64,000 nucleotides of DNA from Sycobia sp. Sy_11 (GCA_018907035.1 JACCIC010000187.1:186001-250000); one strand, 5' to 3'. Positions 1 to 12,680 are shown, numbered from the stretch's first letter. Notes: generated by a model from the sequence alone, not told the origin. Numbers and translations: made by a program.

Positions 1-990
1 CAAACAAAAGATCGTGCGAAAACCGTTGCTACTGATGTCTGAGAGAAACAAACGATATTTTTCGCCTTTTCACCGGTATGCGTAATGGTTCGGCTTTCTA
101 TGGGAGATGCATTGGAAATCGACTCATTCAATCTTGAGCACCTGTTCTTCAAAAAGCTTTTCACATGCCTTATCTATAGGTTTCGACATATTTTCGATGG
201 TCAGTACTTTTTCCATCATCAAAAACCATTGAAGCACTTCAATGAAAACGTTATTTATCGTACATCGGAGCTTTTATCAATGTTTGTTTACCTAGTTCCG
301 CCCTCTGTACTACTATATTTTGTATCGGACCCGACGCATTACACCCTAGCCAAGGGCTTTGTGCTAGTAATAAAGTATCCTAGAAGCTCATAAGATCTGA
401 GCATAGTAACCGACCATAAAAATCGGCACCTATCAAAATATCAATTCCACTCGAGTCGTGCAAGCCAATCCGTGAGAAATAAAATTCTAAATAGTCGGAG
501 CTACAGTTCAACTATATTACGAGACAGTGAGTTAAATGTTTGTTCCCGTAATACAAAATTAGCATTAATCTCGAGATTAAAATCAGAGTCTAAATACAAC
601 TACAGAGCGAAGAAAGTTGTGTGTTTAACAAAGCCCGCTTTGCAAGCACGAACGCTGGGAGAGTAATTTGAATGTGATCACGCTATAATCCAAGCATATG
701 AACAAACGATTCAGAAATAAATGTCACTTCTAAGCAATGATCAAGGAGTGCGCGAACGCGAGTGTGTCTGTCATGCAGACTGAAAAGTGTAACTTAAGCA
801 GTAGCGAGAAATAAGAATTTACTCATTTGTAAATATTTATATTAATCATTTATATTAATTATTTTGAGCCATCTGTCACACAAGTCGTGTAATCTTACTC
901 CCGATATCCCAGCAGTTTCAGTTGTACTCGACTTACTTAGAGGTCGAGCCGGTAGCATTTTCGGAACTTTTATAGAGTAGTAAATCTATT
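1..990. other. AT-rich stretch with no recognised gene
   Basis: I see no protein I can name here. An open frame of about 100 codons at 85-393 (+) and a shorter one at 472-666 have no motif that I recognise and no good promoter or splice context. They could be remains of an older element that the LINE to the right has landed beside. Treated as unannotated sequence. Confidence 0.4.
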
Positions 991-997
991 TTAGAAT

Positions 998-1250
998 CTA
1001 TTTTACAAGGAGTAGATCTAGTAGTGTAACTGCTTTATTGTCTGAGCAGAGGCAAATGTGGGTGTCAAGGGCCGCTTCCGCAGCCATCTCAGCTCCCCGC
1101 AAGATTGCCACTAGCTCAGCTTGAAACACGGTAGGGTACTTCCCCAAAGAGAAACTTGTGCCCTTTCCGTTACTTCTTCGGTACACTCCTGTACCTGCAC
1201 CCCTTTCACATTTCGAGCCATCTGTATACCACAGCTCTTTAATGTTGGGG
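998..1250 (-). pseudogene. LINE ORF2, RNase H domain, truncated
   Basis: This stretch is frame-shifted relative to the RT. It reads ELWYTDGSK, then VFQAELVAIL, then CLCSDNKAVT, which are the first Asp, the Glu and the second Asp of an RNase HI active site. The sequence loses similarity after this third block and the final acidic residue is missing, so the domain is cut short. Its presence argues against jockey and most R1 elements and for the I/LOA group. Confidence 0.75.
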
Positions 1251-1254
1251 ATGC

Positions 1255-2760
1255 TTACCAGCCCATTCTCCCATTCCTTTCTGGATAAGATACTGACCCT
1301 ATATTTCTGTCAAAGAGGAAGCTCCTGTTCGTGGCGTCGAAGTTCATTCGCAAAGTCACCTTTTCGTTCAGTCCCCGGGGGAGCTGTAATGACCCCTCTC
1401 TGCTCACCTCTTTGAGCGATCTTTTGACTCTGTGGAGGGCTTTTGCAGCCGCTCCCGTCAGGATCAGTTTAAATGGCTCTATTTCGAGGAGCATGCCCAG
1501 CGCAGCAGTAGGTGTAGATCTAATCATTCCGGAGATGCTTCTCATCACCATGATTCTCAGTCTTTCGATTGAGTTTCTAACAGTCACCAAAGCCGTCCTT
1601 TCCCACCAGACCGGGGCCCCGTAAGTTAGTCTGGGTTTCAGGACAACCTCGTATATCCATTTCATGATACCTGGCTTGAGGCCCCACGTCCTGCCTATGG
1701 CTTTCCTAACCTGCCACAGACAGGCCGTCAGTTTGCCAGATACACACTCTAAGTGTTTATTCCATAATAGTTTGCTATCAATGGTCACACCTAGGTATTT
1801 CACTTGCTTCTTAAAGGTCAGGAAATGCCCTCCAAGAGTCAAGCCACAACTCTTATTGTATTTGTACCTCCTGGTACAGACTATGACCTCAGTCTTCCCT
1901 GGGTTAACCGAGAGACCGGTCCGTCTGCACAATCCGTCGACCACTTCAAGGACACCCTGTAGTACTCCCATAAGGGGATCTAAAAAGGGCTTTCGGGCAA
2001 TTAGCATTATGTCGTCAGCATAACCAACCGTCAGACATCCAATGCTGTTCAGCTTAATTAGGAGCTCGTCCATCACGAGGCACCATAGGAGTGGGGACAG
2101 GGCGCCCCCTTGTGGGCACCCTGACCCTATTCCCCCTCGTAGGGTCGTGCTCCCTTTGCTTGCTTCCAGGATGCGATTTCCCAACATGTGGTTAATCCAT
2201 TCTGTGATGTACGGTGGGATATCATGACTATTTCAGGCCGCCTTGATAACCTTACGTGACGTGTGATTAAAGGCTCCTTCGATGTCCACAAGGACACCTA
2301 CGGCAAACCCTTTAGCCTCCACCTGAGATCGCATCACAGATATGGTTCTGTATAGAGCCGTCTCCGTGGATCTTCTGGTGCAGTATGCATGCTGCTCCTT
2401 ATGGAGTTGATTTCTTCTCAAGGCGTCGTCTCTAATGAATCTATCAATCATCCTTTCGATAGTCTTGAGAATAAAAGATGTCAGGCTGATGGGTCTAAAA
2501 TCCTTCGGAGATGTATAACCACATTTGCCTGCTTTAGGTATAAATACCACCCTGGTCCCTAGCCATCTTGCTAGGATATAACCCAGAGTGATGCTTGCCC
2601 GCGCCATTCTTGTCATCGGGTCAACTAAACAGTCCCCGGCTCTTTGTAGCAAGGCCGGGAAGACTCCATCCGGTCCCGGTGATTTAAATACGACAAATGA
2701 CCCTATGGCCCATCTGACCCTGTCTGGTGTAACGATCTGGTTTGGTACCATTCCGTTAGC
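1255..2760 (-). pseudogene. LINE ORF2, reverse transcriptase domain
   Basis: The reverse transcriptase runs from about 2751 to 1255 in the same frame as the endonuclease, broken by a TGA at about 2230. Recognisable blocks are KSPGPDGVFPALL, RVVFIPKAGK, FRPISLTSF, EQHAYCTRRSTETAL, catalytic motif A as VDIEGAFN, GCPQGGALSPLLW, catalytic YADD as VGYADDIMLIA, and the thumb stretch KQVKYLGVTID. Both catalytic Asp regions are preserved, so decay is by stop codons rather than loss of the active site. The frame ends near 1255 and the RNase H domain follows in another frame, implying a one-base indel there. Confidence 0.88.
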
Positions 2761-3156
2761 TCCCAGTTTAGCGTAACCCGTCCAGTGGTCATTCCCTGTG
2801 ACTGTATCGGCATCTTGTTCAGTATTTCTACTGAAGTTAGGGAAGTGGACTTAGATAAGGTATTCCAAAGTCTCTTAATCCGATAGTGCATATCTGCCAT
2901 CGGGTCAATTCAGCGTGCCCAGGACCGCGCCAGGGTCCTTTGACAGGTCTCTGTTCAGCCTAGCCGCTTCTTTACCCTCGCACATGCGTTCACAGTAGTT
3001 CCTCCAGCTTGTCTCTCTGGCTGACCTTACTGCATCTCTGTAGTTGTCCCTGGACGCTCTGTATGCAGTTCAATCAGAATCACTACCTTTTCTCCTGGCT
3101 ATCTTCCGGAGGACCATAGTCTTCTCTTTCAGGTAGTCCAGTTTCTTATTCCACCA

Positions 3157-4041
3157 TCAAAACTTTCCCCTGGGTATCGGCCGTTTGGGGCGACAATTTT
3201 CCTCAAAGGCGTGTTTGATGGCGTCATTAAAGGACTTCGCGACATTCTCCAGCGTTCGCTTGTCCCTGATCTCTACAATTAAGTCTTTAAAAGCAGTTTC
3301 GATGGAACTTCTGTAGCCCTGCCAGTCTGTGCGCTTAGGATCGCGCAGCCAAGTTGGATCTTCTTCATTGGGTGTCCCCAGTGAGTATGTTATTAGAGAG
3401 TGGTCCGACAGTGTCTCCACCTCCTCCACTCTCCATTCGTGGATCTCATTAGCTATACCAGTTGAGCAGATAGTTATATCTATTACCTGCTCTCTTAGCT
3501 TGTTTCCGAACATTGGGGTGGCGCCTACATTGAGTATCTCGAGATCTGTACCCGAAAGATACTCCAGTAGTTTAACACCTCTTGGGTTCGACTTAGTGCT
3601 ACCCCACACCCTATGGTGCGAGTTTGCATCACATCCAAGGACTATTGGAAGACTGTTGATTCTACAGTAATCCAATAGATTCCGAACCTCCCCAGTGGGG
3701 ATGTCTTTGTTATCATACGGTAGGTAGGCAGATGCGACAACAATTCGTCCTATCCCTACTACCTCCGCCGACGCCACCGTTAGGTACCCAGTACAGAGAC
3801 CGAGCATCGGCACCACATTTAGTCCTTTAACCAAAATGCACGCTCTAGGCCTTAGTGTCTTTGAGTCACTAATGCAAGCGGCCCTCGACCCTAGACCCCT
3901 GATCGCACCTTTCACTATCCAAGGTTCTTGGATTAGCGATATGCATGTCTGCACCTCCGCCAAAATCCTCAGCATAACCGCCAAGGCGTCTTTGCAGTGG
4001 TGCAAGTTAATCTGGAGGAATGAGATGCCCGATGGAGCCAT
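3157..4041 (-). pseudogene. LINE ORF2, endonuclease domain
   Basis: This is the N-terminal exonuclease/endonuclease/phosphatase (APE-like) domain that nicks target DNA. Motifs visible in order are LQINLHHCK near the start, the catalytic Glu in LIQEPW, GCDANSHHRVWGS in the middle, IDITICST, and the C-terminal SDHSLITYS with its Asp-His pair. All key residues look intact over about 295 residues. The frame ends at a TGA that falls just before WWNKKLDYLK, the usual linker to the RT domain. So the stop is a mutation within ORF2 and not a natural end. Two more TGA codons and further stops follow in the linker. Confidence 0.85.
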
Positions 4042-5083
4042 TTATTGTTCCATCGTGCTCCCGCCCTCAATATTCTCCACATGCGCCCGTTCCTCCCGAC
4101 GGCTCACCTTAAAGGCGATCCTGCCCAGGAGGTAGTAGGGTCTGTGATCTAACGCCGCCAACAACCTGGCGTGTGATTCCGGCATGGTCAGTACGAGGAG
4201 ATGTTTATCTCCTCCATCAGCCCTTCCTTCCTCGCCGTCCTTGGTGTTGATAATCCTCCATAGGCTTGTTTTGCCCCTGAGGGATGCATTATGCCCCTCA
4301 AGCCTTTCCAAGACGGTGAACGGGTTCTTCGGGCGCCCCGGTATCCACGTCACCGCCTTGACACTAGTCCGTAGGAACTCTACACTCCCCATTTTCAGAT
4401 TGGCCCCACCCCAGGGTAAGTCCAGAGTAGCCAGTCTAGCGGCTAGCTACTCCTTCGCCTCCGGGTTGTTGGCCACCAGTATGATGGCCCCTTCCTTGCA
4501 GAAGGAGGCATCAAATTTGGGCAATGTGTAAGGTGGTTCACTATACATAACCTTCGACACCACCCCCCGGAATTGCGAAAACATTACCGAGGTGATGGTT
4601 GCCTCCGGGTATCCTTCATGCACCACGACACATGTAAGGGGGTTTGACCTTTGGGCACCTGTAATAATTCCGGCACCCGCAAGCCTCCCTCCCTGGGGGG
4701 GCAGGGTTCCTTTGTTGTCACCGCCGCCACTCCCCCTTTTGCTTTTTAGCAATACCGGATGTCGAGGGCGGAGTCTTATCAGATCCCTGTCGCCTCTTCA
4801 TCCCTGTCTTAACCTGCGTCGTAGGCCCAGAGGTGCCGGTCCCGCTAGCATTTTGCTGCCGGACCAACTTCCTCCTGGCCGAGCCACACAGCCTCTTTTT
4901 CTTGGGGGCAGTACTGCCTCCCTCTACACTGGTTTGTGTTTCAGGGGTCACAACCACTCCAGGCTTGTTGCCTGGAGCTGCGTCCTCCTTGCCCACTTGA
5001 CCAGTAGCTCCTACTGAGGTCCTTGGGGGCGTTGTATCCTCTCGGCCCTCGCCTTCACTATTGTTAGGTTCTGTTTTATCCAT
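4042..5083 (-). pseudogene. LINE ORF1 (gag-like, nucleic-acid binding), broken
   Basis: The reading starts at the ATG ending at 5083 (MDKTEPNNSEGEG). The first third is polar and rich in Lys, Arg, Gly, Ser and Thr, with basic clusters such as APKKKRLCGSARRK, as expected of an RNA-binding ORF1 product. It then shifts frame near 4720-4750 and continues as a more ordered domain (HEGYPEATITS, then SLWRIINTKDGEEG). A TAG at 4447-4449 interrupts that second frame. I see no CCHC zinc knuckles. The last codon TAA directly abuts the ATG of ORF2 (TAAATG), suggesting stop-start coupled translation of the two ORFs when active. The globular part may be the DUF4780 type common in such elements, but I cannot confirm that. 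Confidence 0.6.
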
Positions 5084-5869
5084 AAGAATCCCACGAGTAG
5101 CTAGGGAAATAAAAGTCCGCCGACACAGAGACCCGCATGTGCCGGTAAGGCTGAATACTCGGGAAGGTCGCCCGGTGTTCACGAGGCATCGATTGCGACC
5201 GCTACTACCCCAGCGGCCAAGTCGGTACGCTTCAGCACGATGGCTCCCATCTTGGGTTTGGAGGTTGGATATACTACCCATTGCGCCTCCTTCCGAACGC
5301 AATGGGGGGTTGCCCTTGGCCTCTGGGGTGTCCGCCTGGCTGTTCTCGAGAGTCCCGAAGCCCAGCTCCGGCTGCGAGAGAGACCTACGCGGGTTCCTTT
5401 TACTCTGGCGCCCGAGAGGCAGTCTGCTGCATCAGCACCTTTTCGCTACCCAGCCTGCCCTAGGGCAGGGCCGCACTCTCCCAGACCATTGCCGGGTCAG
5501 CCGCTCGGATCCCCAGACGAGCCTCCACACCGGCCTACAAGAGACACGCGACAAGGTGTCAATCGCTGGTGGAGGAAGTATGTGTAATAGTAAAAGTAGA
5601 AAATTTTTACAAATATTAGTAAAATCTACAATATTTATTTCATATATTCTGTTGAAAACAAAAGATACGAATCATTCATGTTTCGCATTGAAATTCTTTG
5701 TGCCACAAGTTTTTTGTGTGGCATTTCTAATGAACGACTGGGTATATATCTGTATTATTATTTTAAAAATTTTATTTTTATAATAATAATCAATAAAATT
5801 ATACCAAAATTCAATTGTTTATATGTTCGTTCAAAAAATAGAATTGTAATACTCGAAACGAATTGATAG

Positions 5870-6040
5870 AGAAAATTCAAAGACGGCATAACATTGAAGC
5901 TTATAGGAACAATTATTGTTACCAATGATTCAGATGGAAGTTTAGCTATATCACGAACAATATATAGTACATTTGTGGCTAATGCTTTAGACTGCGAATC
6001 AGAGCGTAACCTTCGGTTTGACTCTTTGAGAACCGATTAG
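5870..6040 (+). pseudogene. Unrecognised open stretch inside the left arm
   Basis: There are 56 codons without a stop between TAG at 5867-5869 and TAG at 6038-6040, with mixed residue composition (for example IVTNDSDGSLAISRT) that looks more protein-like than random AT-rich DNA. It lies in the part of the left arm that the right arm lacks. It may be a remnant of a gene once carried by the palindrome. I cannot assign a family. Confidence 0.25.
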
Positions 6041-7659
6041 GTAAAAAATAGTTTTCAACGTATTCTTCAAAGAAATCAAAATCATGAAATTGTACAATTA
6101 TATCTATATATATATTATTCAAAATTAATAGAGGTTCAAGAAAATGAATTTGACAATCATATCGTAATGTTAATTATTTAGGTTTTTTTATAATCAAAAA
6201 TCAATCAAAATTAATTTAAACCGAATGGAATGAGTGTTAAAAATACTGATTAGAAATCCAAATTTTTGTATAAATAAATATATTAAAGGAGAATAAATTT
6301 ATGTATTTAAATTAAACCTTATTAAATTGAGTAAATAATTTTTTATCGAAATTATTTTTCTTTTGTAAGATTTTAATTTAATACTACTGCCATATCATCT
6401 TGATTCAATATTCTACTAGTTAATTTAATTTAATTTAATATTTATTAATTTAATAATATTTATTAATGGAATGCATTATGTTTTCAATAATTGTAATAAA
6501 TAAAATATCCTCTAAAATATCAAAACTTGATATTTATATTATTTCCTTATTTTTAATACTTCTAAAGATATTTTGCTGATTATAATTGTTATTTATTTGC
6601 TAATTTTTGTGCAAACAACGTTTCACATCTATAAATCGAAAGCCATTTACAATGCCGAATAAATGCAATTCATATATTTATGCATTGTAGATGAGGAGCT
6701 ACTCCGATTGAGAGTCAAGTTCTCCAAAAGTTCTCTTTCGGCTCTCGCCGAGCTCTCTTGCTTCTCTTCTGTAATACAACGCCAAGTAAACAGTATATCA
6801 AAGTTCATCTAGAACATTGTGTGGGCGATAAGAACGAGAGTCGAAGAGAACTGGAGAGAGCTAAAGAAAACCAGAGAACGTCCAGTCTCATTATATATTT
6901 TTAGGTAATTTTACTTTTTAATAATAATTTAATTTTTTTTATTTAAATTCTATATTATCTTGAAAAATAATCTTCACATTAAAAAATGAAAAAATTAACT
7001 TTCGATTTAGAATTTAATTTTTCATAATCATTACATATTTGAGACACCAAAAAGTTATGTGCTTTTTGGCTCTCACAGAGCTTTCCCCGCCTCTCTTCTA
7101 CTTTCAAAGTGGTTCTCTTATTCCCTTTACAAATAAGTAGTACGTTCTTTATAAATGATAACAAGCGAACAAAAATAACATTTTTGATTTTCTATTTCAT
7201 TAATCATTTTCAAGTCATTTTTTATGCTATAATGGACAGTTCAATTACAATCTATGCTTTACTATAAAAATATCACATTTTTGGTTTAAAAACAGATTTT
7301 TGGAGTTTCTTCGTAAAATGCTAAATAGCTGTTTGAATAAATTTTTCATCACAGACTAAGCAATAAACAATAGTCATTAATACTTTCTACCACTTGCACA
7401 ATAATAATAGGTTCAAACAAGACAATGTGGTGCATTTATCTATTCATTTATATTATAATTTTCATTGTTATCATCTATAAACAACGTACACCTTATTTGT
7501 AAAGGAAAGAAGAGAACTACTTTGAAAGTAGAAAAGAGACGGGGAAAGCTCTGTGAGAGCCAAAAAGCACATAACTTTTTGGTGTCTCAAATATGTAATG
7601 ATTATGAAAAATTAAATTCTAAATCGAAAGTTAATTTTTTCATTTTTTAATGTGAAGAT

Positions 7660-7822
7660 TATTTTCCAAGATAATATAGAATTTAAATTAAAAAAATTAC
7701 ATTTTTATGAAAAAGTAAATTTTAATCGAACTTCCCGTGGTCCTCATTTGCGCGCAATAGAATTTATTAAAAAATATTTATCTCAAGAAAGAACAATTAG
7801 ACATTATATCGCGAATATCTAA
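7660..7822 (+). pseudogene. Unrecognised open stretch inside the right arm
   Basis: This open frame of about 50 codons ends at TAA 7820-7822 and includes the motif FNRTSRGPHLRAIEFIKKYL. Most of it falls in the 110 bases found only in the right arm. The balanced composition suggests former coding sequence of the element. No family was recognised. Confidence 0.25.
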
Positions 7823-8709
7823 AAATTACCTAAAATATATAATGAGATTGGGCGTTCTCTGGTTTTCTTTAGCTCTCTCCAGTTCTCTTCGACTCTCGTT
7901 CTTATCGCCTACACAATGTTCTAGATGAACTTTGATGTACTGTTTACTTGGCGTTGTATTACAGAAGAGAAGCAAGAGAGCTCGGCGAGAGCCGAAAGAG
8001 AACTTTTGGAGAACTTGACTCTCAATCGGAGTAGCTCCTCATCTACAATGCATAAATATATGAATTGCATTTATTCGGCATTGTAAATGGCTTTCGATTT
8101 ATAGATGTGAAACGATGTTTGCACAAAAATTAGCAAAGAAATAACAATTATAATCAGCAAAATATCTTTAGAAGTATTAAAAATAAGGAAATAATATAAA
8201 TATCAAGTTTTGATATTTTAGAGGATATTTTATTTATTACAATTATTGAAAACATAATGCATTACATTAATAATTATTATTAAATTAATATTAATATTAA
8301 ATTAAATTAAATTAAATTAAATCGTAGAATATTGAATCAAGATGATATGGCAGTAGTATTAAATTAAAATTTTACAAAAAAAAAATAATTCCGATAAAAA
8401 ATTATTTACTCAATTTAATAAGATTTAATTTAAAAGTTAAAAAAAAAATTTTTAAATAATAATACAGATATATACTCAGCCATTCATTAGAAATGCCACA
8501 CAGAAAACTTATTGCACGTAGAATTTAATCACGAAACATGAAGAATCGTATCTTTTCTTTTCAACAGAACATATGAAATAAATATTGTAGATTTTACTAA
8601 TGTTTGTAAAATTTTTCTACTTTTACTATTACACATACTTTATTTATTGCGCATTTTTTATGGAAATTGTATTGCCCGATACTAAATAATAGATACTGGT
8701 TTACATTAA

Positions 8710-9015
8710 CATTATTATTTACATTATATATATATAGTTCAAATAGCTTCCAATAAAAATCCATTAGAAGGTTCTGAAGTACAGCTACTAAATGTAATTA
8801 CTAACTATATTTTAGACATTAGGTTAATATTTACAATGAAAAATAATCGTACTTTCTTACCATTGCCAGTTGCCCATTTTCTACGTTTTGAACCATTTTT
8901 CATTCATCGTAATTCTAATAAGGATTCTACCATATCAAAATATTTTGATACCAAAGTTAATAACAGCTACATTGTTATGGCTGCTAATAAATGGCACACA
9001 TTCGGGAAATTGTAA
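8710..9015 (+). other. Unrecognised 101-codon open frame beside the palindrome
   Basis: An open frame runs from just after TAA 8707-8709 to TAA 9013-9015, with an internal ATG at 8836. The part after the ATG has a protein-like composition (LPLPVAHFLRFEPFF, then YIVMAANKWHTF). It begins 70 bases outside the palindrome, so it may be a flanking exon or element gene. I see no splice signals good enough to build a model and do not recognise the protein. Confidence 0.25.
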
Positions 9016-11700
9016 CTCCATGGATATGTCGCATAGTATATATCGGGTCAGGAGATGTATTTTTCATTCGAATAATTTTTTATAAAATGTTTTAAATCTA
9101 TTATTTGTGTCCGATGCGAGCTTATGTAATTTTCAAAGCATAAATGCTTCGACGCCAAATGCACTGTAACATAATATGAATATGTAAGTATTATAAATTA
9201 AAGAGTCCTTTTAAAGAAATTAATAATATCAAATATATTCTATACGAAACAATGTTGAGCTTTGCAAAAAGTATTTTAAAGAAAATTTGTCTATCTCAGA
9301 AAAATAAATTTTTAATATTGTATTTGTGTTTCCGATAAAAGTCGCTTTTTTACAAAATATAAACTTAAAAAGTGATTGTACCTCGATTTACACTGCAATA
9401 TTTCAGCATGGAAGTATACCTATTCTTCACGGATTGACTGCGACCTTTTTATTACAAGCTCGGAACGTTCATATTGGATTTTCAACAAATATGTATAGAA
9501 CATAAAAAATTTGTGTCAATGAGATTTATAACTTTAATTATAAATATTATTGCATTGTACTAAACACCATGTTTTTTACAATTTCTTTAGCATTTTTGTT
9601 ATTATATTTCACGAATAACAGAATCGATGGATTTTACAATATTTTCATTAACATTATCTTATCTGTATATTATCCAATATTTTTTACAAATTTATTAATC
9701 TTTTATTGATTGATTCTGTAGTTACAGAGTCCTTAACTTACATAGGTATAAGCCAGTTATTTTTTTCACATATTTACAATATACATTGTTTTAATTAATT
9801 TCAAATGCACATTTAACATATCTTTGACAATAAGTTACTTCCCAGTGATTTAGTCATATACTGTCAAAAATGTCTTTTTATGAGCCCACGCGTGGACAAA
9901 ATGATGTGGAAATAAGCTCGCTTATTTGTAAATGATCTCCTTACTTTATTAAGCTATATTTCAATTAAAAATATATATTTATTATTATTTTTTAGAGTTT
10001 TACATATATTTGTGTAAAGTATACTATGCTGTTATTCCTAAGGATGCACATAAAATGCACTTAGTCATTTGTTTCAATGATACATTGTTTTAAGAAGTTA
10101 TTGCGTTGTATAATTTATTTTGTGCCACTCTGTTTCGGAAGATTTTACAACAATATTTTGTGTAAATATTATTGTGGTATATGAATATTTATGCTTGATC
10201 TATGAAAAGATTAACAATATAATTATATAGATTTTTTGTATGTTTTTTTTGTCTTTATATAAAATATTTTTCTAAATTCAGTAAAATAGTAAGTTTGTAG
10301 AAAAGACATGTAAGATTTATAAATTGTAAATTTCTGAATATGCTATGAATATATGTTATTATGTTTCCCTTTGTCACAATTAGTAGGACATCTAACTATA
10401 TCAATCGACTGATATTTAATTTAACTAGAATATTTTTGGGCTAATATATTAGGAATTTATATGAAATCTTTATAAAATTCGTGAGAAGATGCATTTAAAC
10501 TTATTACCATGCTAAGACACATGAAACTCGCCTAATTGCAGTCTGTATGTGTGTGTGTCTTTTTGCTTCTATTATTTTCATTATTATTATAATTATTATC
10601 ATACTGAGTAGATTTGTTCCGTTTATATTTGTAATCACTATTTCTAAGCGATATTTAAATTTCGGAGATGTTTAACTGATGTACGGAGTAATTACATTTT
10701 TTATGAAATAATTTATATTTAACATTAGATAAATAGCTAAAAGCGTTATGGTTTGAATCTAATTTAATACATTTGTTGAATTTATTAAAAAAACTAATGT
10801 TCAATCATTTTTTAAAAATTATCTTATACAATTAGTATAAAGGGTAATAAAATTATATTATGTTTATTCTTCTTGGAATTAGCTTTACTTAGAATACTTT
10901 ACTTTATTGATTTATTCAAAATATATTTATTATTAAAAAGTTTTTGGAAGTCATTTTAATATAAAAATTGGCTAACTAAATTTACATGTATGTAATGAAA
11001 TTCTTTATCAGAGAAATTTATTACTATTCCAACAAGGTAGTTCAAACTAAATAACGAAACCTCGCTCAGATTGTAATATAATATAATATATTAGACAGTA
11101 GAAAGCACTAGCTACTTTTAATTACATTAATTTCAATAACGCTATTGTTTATAAATAATAGATAAGATAATTGCATATCAAAAAGTTATGATAACAACAC
11201 AATAAATTTTGAAATAATTATAAATTTTTCCTGCTGATAAAGGAATATTATAAGATGGTATATCGGAATATAAATAATTGTATAGGTATAATTAATGTTC
11301 TAGGTATATTATACGACATTAGTTAAATTTTTTTAATAAAATAAATTAATAAATGAACAATTTAAAAAAAAAATGAATTATATATTATATAAAATTTGAA
11401 TAAAAGTGGCTACCAACGGAAAATATTATCGAAAAGAAGTGCACCACAGAAAACTGAAAATTGCACACCACACCACAGAAAAGTGCACCACTCAAAACTG
11501 AGAGAATTTGAGTATAGCTACAGGAGGGACTTATTTTGATAGTTTGAAAGCATACAATATGTTGAATGCATTTTGACAATTCATACTGCAGTGGTTTATT
11601 CTGAAGATTTGTTTTAATATTGAGCCTAGAATCGTTTCTATTCAAATCATGTATTCTAAATAGATATTCGTTCGATGGAGACAATTAAAAAAAAAATATG
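9016..11700. other. AT-rich intergenic DNA
   Basis: There is no gene I can support. A short imperfect tandem of GTGCACCAC-like units lies at about 11435-11500. Otherwise only low-complexity AT sequence is seen. Confidence 0.5.
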
Positions 11701-11707
11701 CACACGC

Positions 11708-11708
<1 letters not shown>

Positions 11709-11764
<56 letters not shown>
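11709..11764. repeat. (TG)n microsatellite
   Basis: Near-perfect TG dinucleotide run of about 27 units, preceded by a short CACACGCG stretch. Confidence 0.95.
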
Positions 11765-11765
<1 letters not shown>

Positions 11766-12320
11766 ATTAGTAATATGTGTCAGTTAAAACAGTTACTCTA
11801 TGAAGATTAATATTTATTATCAGAAAATTTACTAAAAATGACGAAAATGCCGTATGCCCGTACTGGTAATGTATGCTTGATCTTTTAGCTACATTTTACG
11901 GGCAACTACTCGCAACAGGGCAAGGCAATGAAATTCGATCCTGTAATAAGAAACCAAGATAATGAACGCACTTTCGTCCAAAACATCGAGCGCTAATAGA
12001 TGTAGTATGCATATACGATCAGATACGATCGTCTGAAAATGTAGAATACAGCTTTTTTTCTAAAACTTATACTAAAACATATAAAGTAAACATACATACA
12101 TACATATATTTATTCATAATAGTTTTTAATCCTGTATATACATAAAATAGTTAAAATAATAGTAAAAATTTAAAGCACAGGGCCCACTTTACTTGATTGA
12201 ATTCGTACGATATTGAGCGTGGTTTGCTGCTCCATCTCTTTCAAAACGCAGCAACTATATTTCTGTCTGTTTTGCCGACAGCTATAGTTATTTATTGGAT
12301 TTATGGTTACATTGTGAAAG

Positions 12321-12680
12321 CAATTTACTTTTTCTGTTTTCTCAAAATATGTGGCATGTAGAGCGATAAAACAAATTTTATTTGGTTCATTATTTTATTC
12401 TACAAGTGGGAAAACTCGAATTAGGTGCTCAACAAGTACATAGAATTCACAATAAATGTTTTCTTTGTAAGATCTGAAACACACTAGACTGCGTGCAGCA
12501 GACGATTCGTAAGACAACACTTTTTGAACTGTTTTTTCCTAATTTAGAAAAATAGATTAATTCATATCTCTGTTTTCCCACTTGTAGAATAATCTGAAGA
12601 ATTTTTTAAAATGTTTTTTCTCTCTAAATAATCCGAAATGACGACAAAAACTGAAAAAGTAAATTTGTTTCCGTTTTAGT
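12321..12680. repeat. Imperfect inverted repeat upstream of Cdk1
   Basis: Left arm 12321-12420 and right arm 12563-12670 share, in inverted orientation, the blocks GTTTTCCCACTTGTAGAATAA and CTGAAAAAGTAAATT, with a loop of about 140 bases. This looks like a short MITE or the arms of an older element. No target duplication was identified. Confidence 0.5.

Larger units (their letters stand above)
998..5576 (-). mobile_element. Decayed non-LTR retrotransposon (LINE) with ORF1, APE endonuclease, RT and RNase H
   Basis: On the minus strand the order is ORF1, then an ORF2 encoding apurinic endonuclease, reverse transcriptase and RNase H. Gene order plus the RNase H suggests the I/LOA group of LINEs rather than jockey or R1. 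About 490 bases lie between the ORF1 start (5083) and the left end of the neighbouring palindrome (5576), so the 5' side may be nearly complete. The 3' side stops soon after the third RNase H acidic residue, with no clear poly(A). ORF1 carries a frameshift and a stop, and ORF2 carries at least six in-frame stops and a frameshift, so the copy is dead. Clade assignment is inference; a tree of the RT domain would settle it. Confidence 0.85.
5577..8639. repeat. 3 kb imperfect palindrome (foldback-like element)
   Basis: The left arm (5577 to about 7170) and right arm (about 7457 to 8639) are reverse complements over most of their length, around a unique loop of roughly 290 bases. Clear mirror pairs are 5577-5765 with 8465-8639, 6300-6430 with 8310-8425, 6650-6900 with 7850-8110, and 6979-7164 with 7465-7650. 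The last pair encodes matching 61-residue frames with only a few differences. The left arm has about 500 bases (5770-6290) that are absent from the right. The right arm has about 110 extra bases (7708-7822). Divergence between arms is modest, so the structure arose once and has since drifted. It could be a foldback transposon or two elements in inverted array. Confidence 0.85.

Noticed and set aside
4592..5783. Plus-strand frames over the LINE ORF1 region
   Set aside because: They are shadows of the minus-strand ORF1 and its GC-rich 5' UTR.
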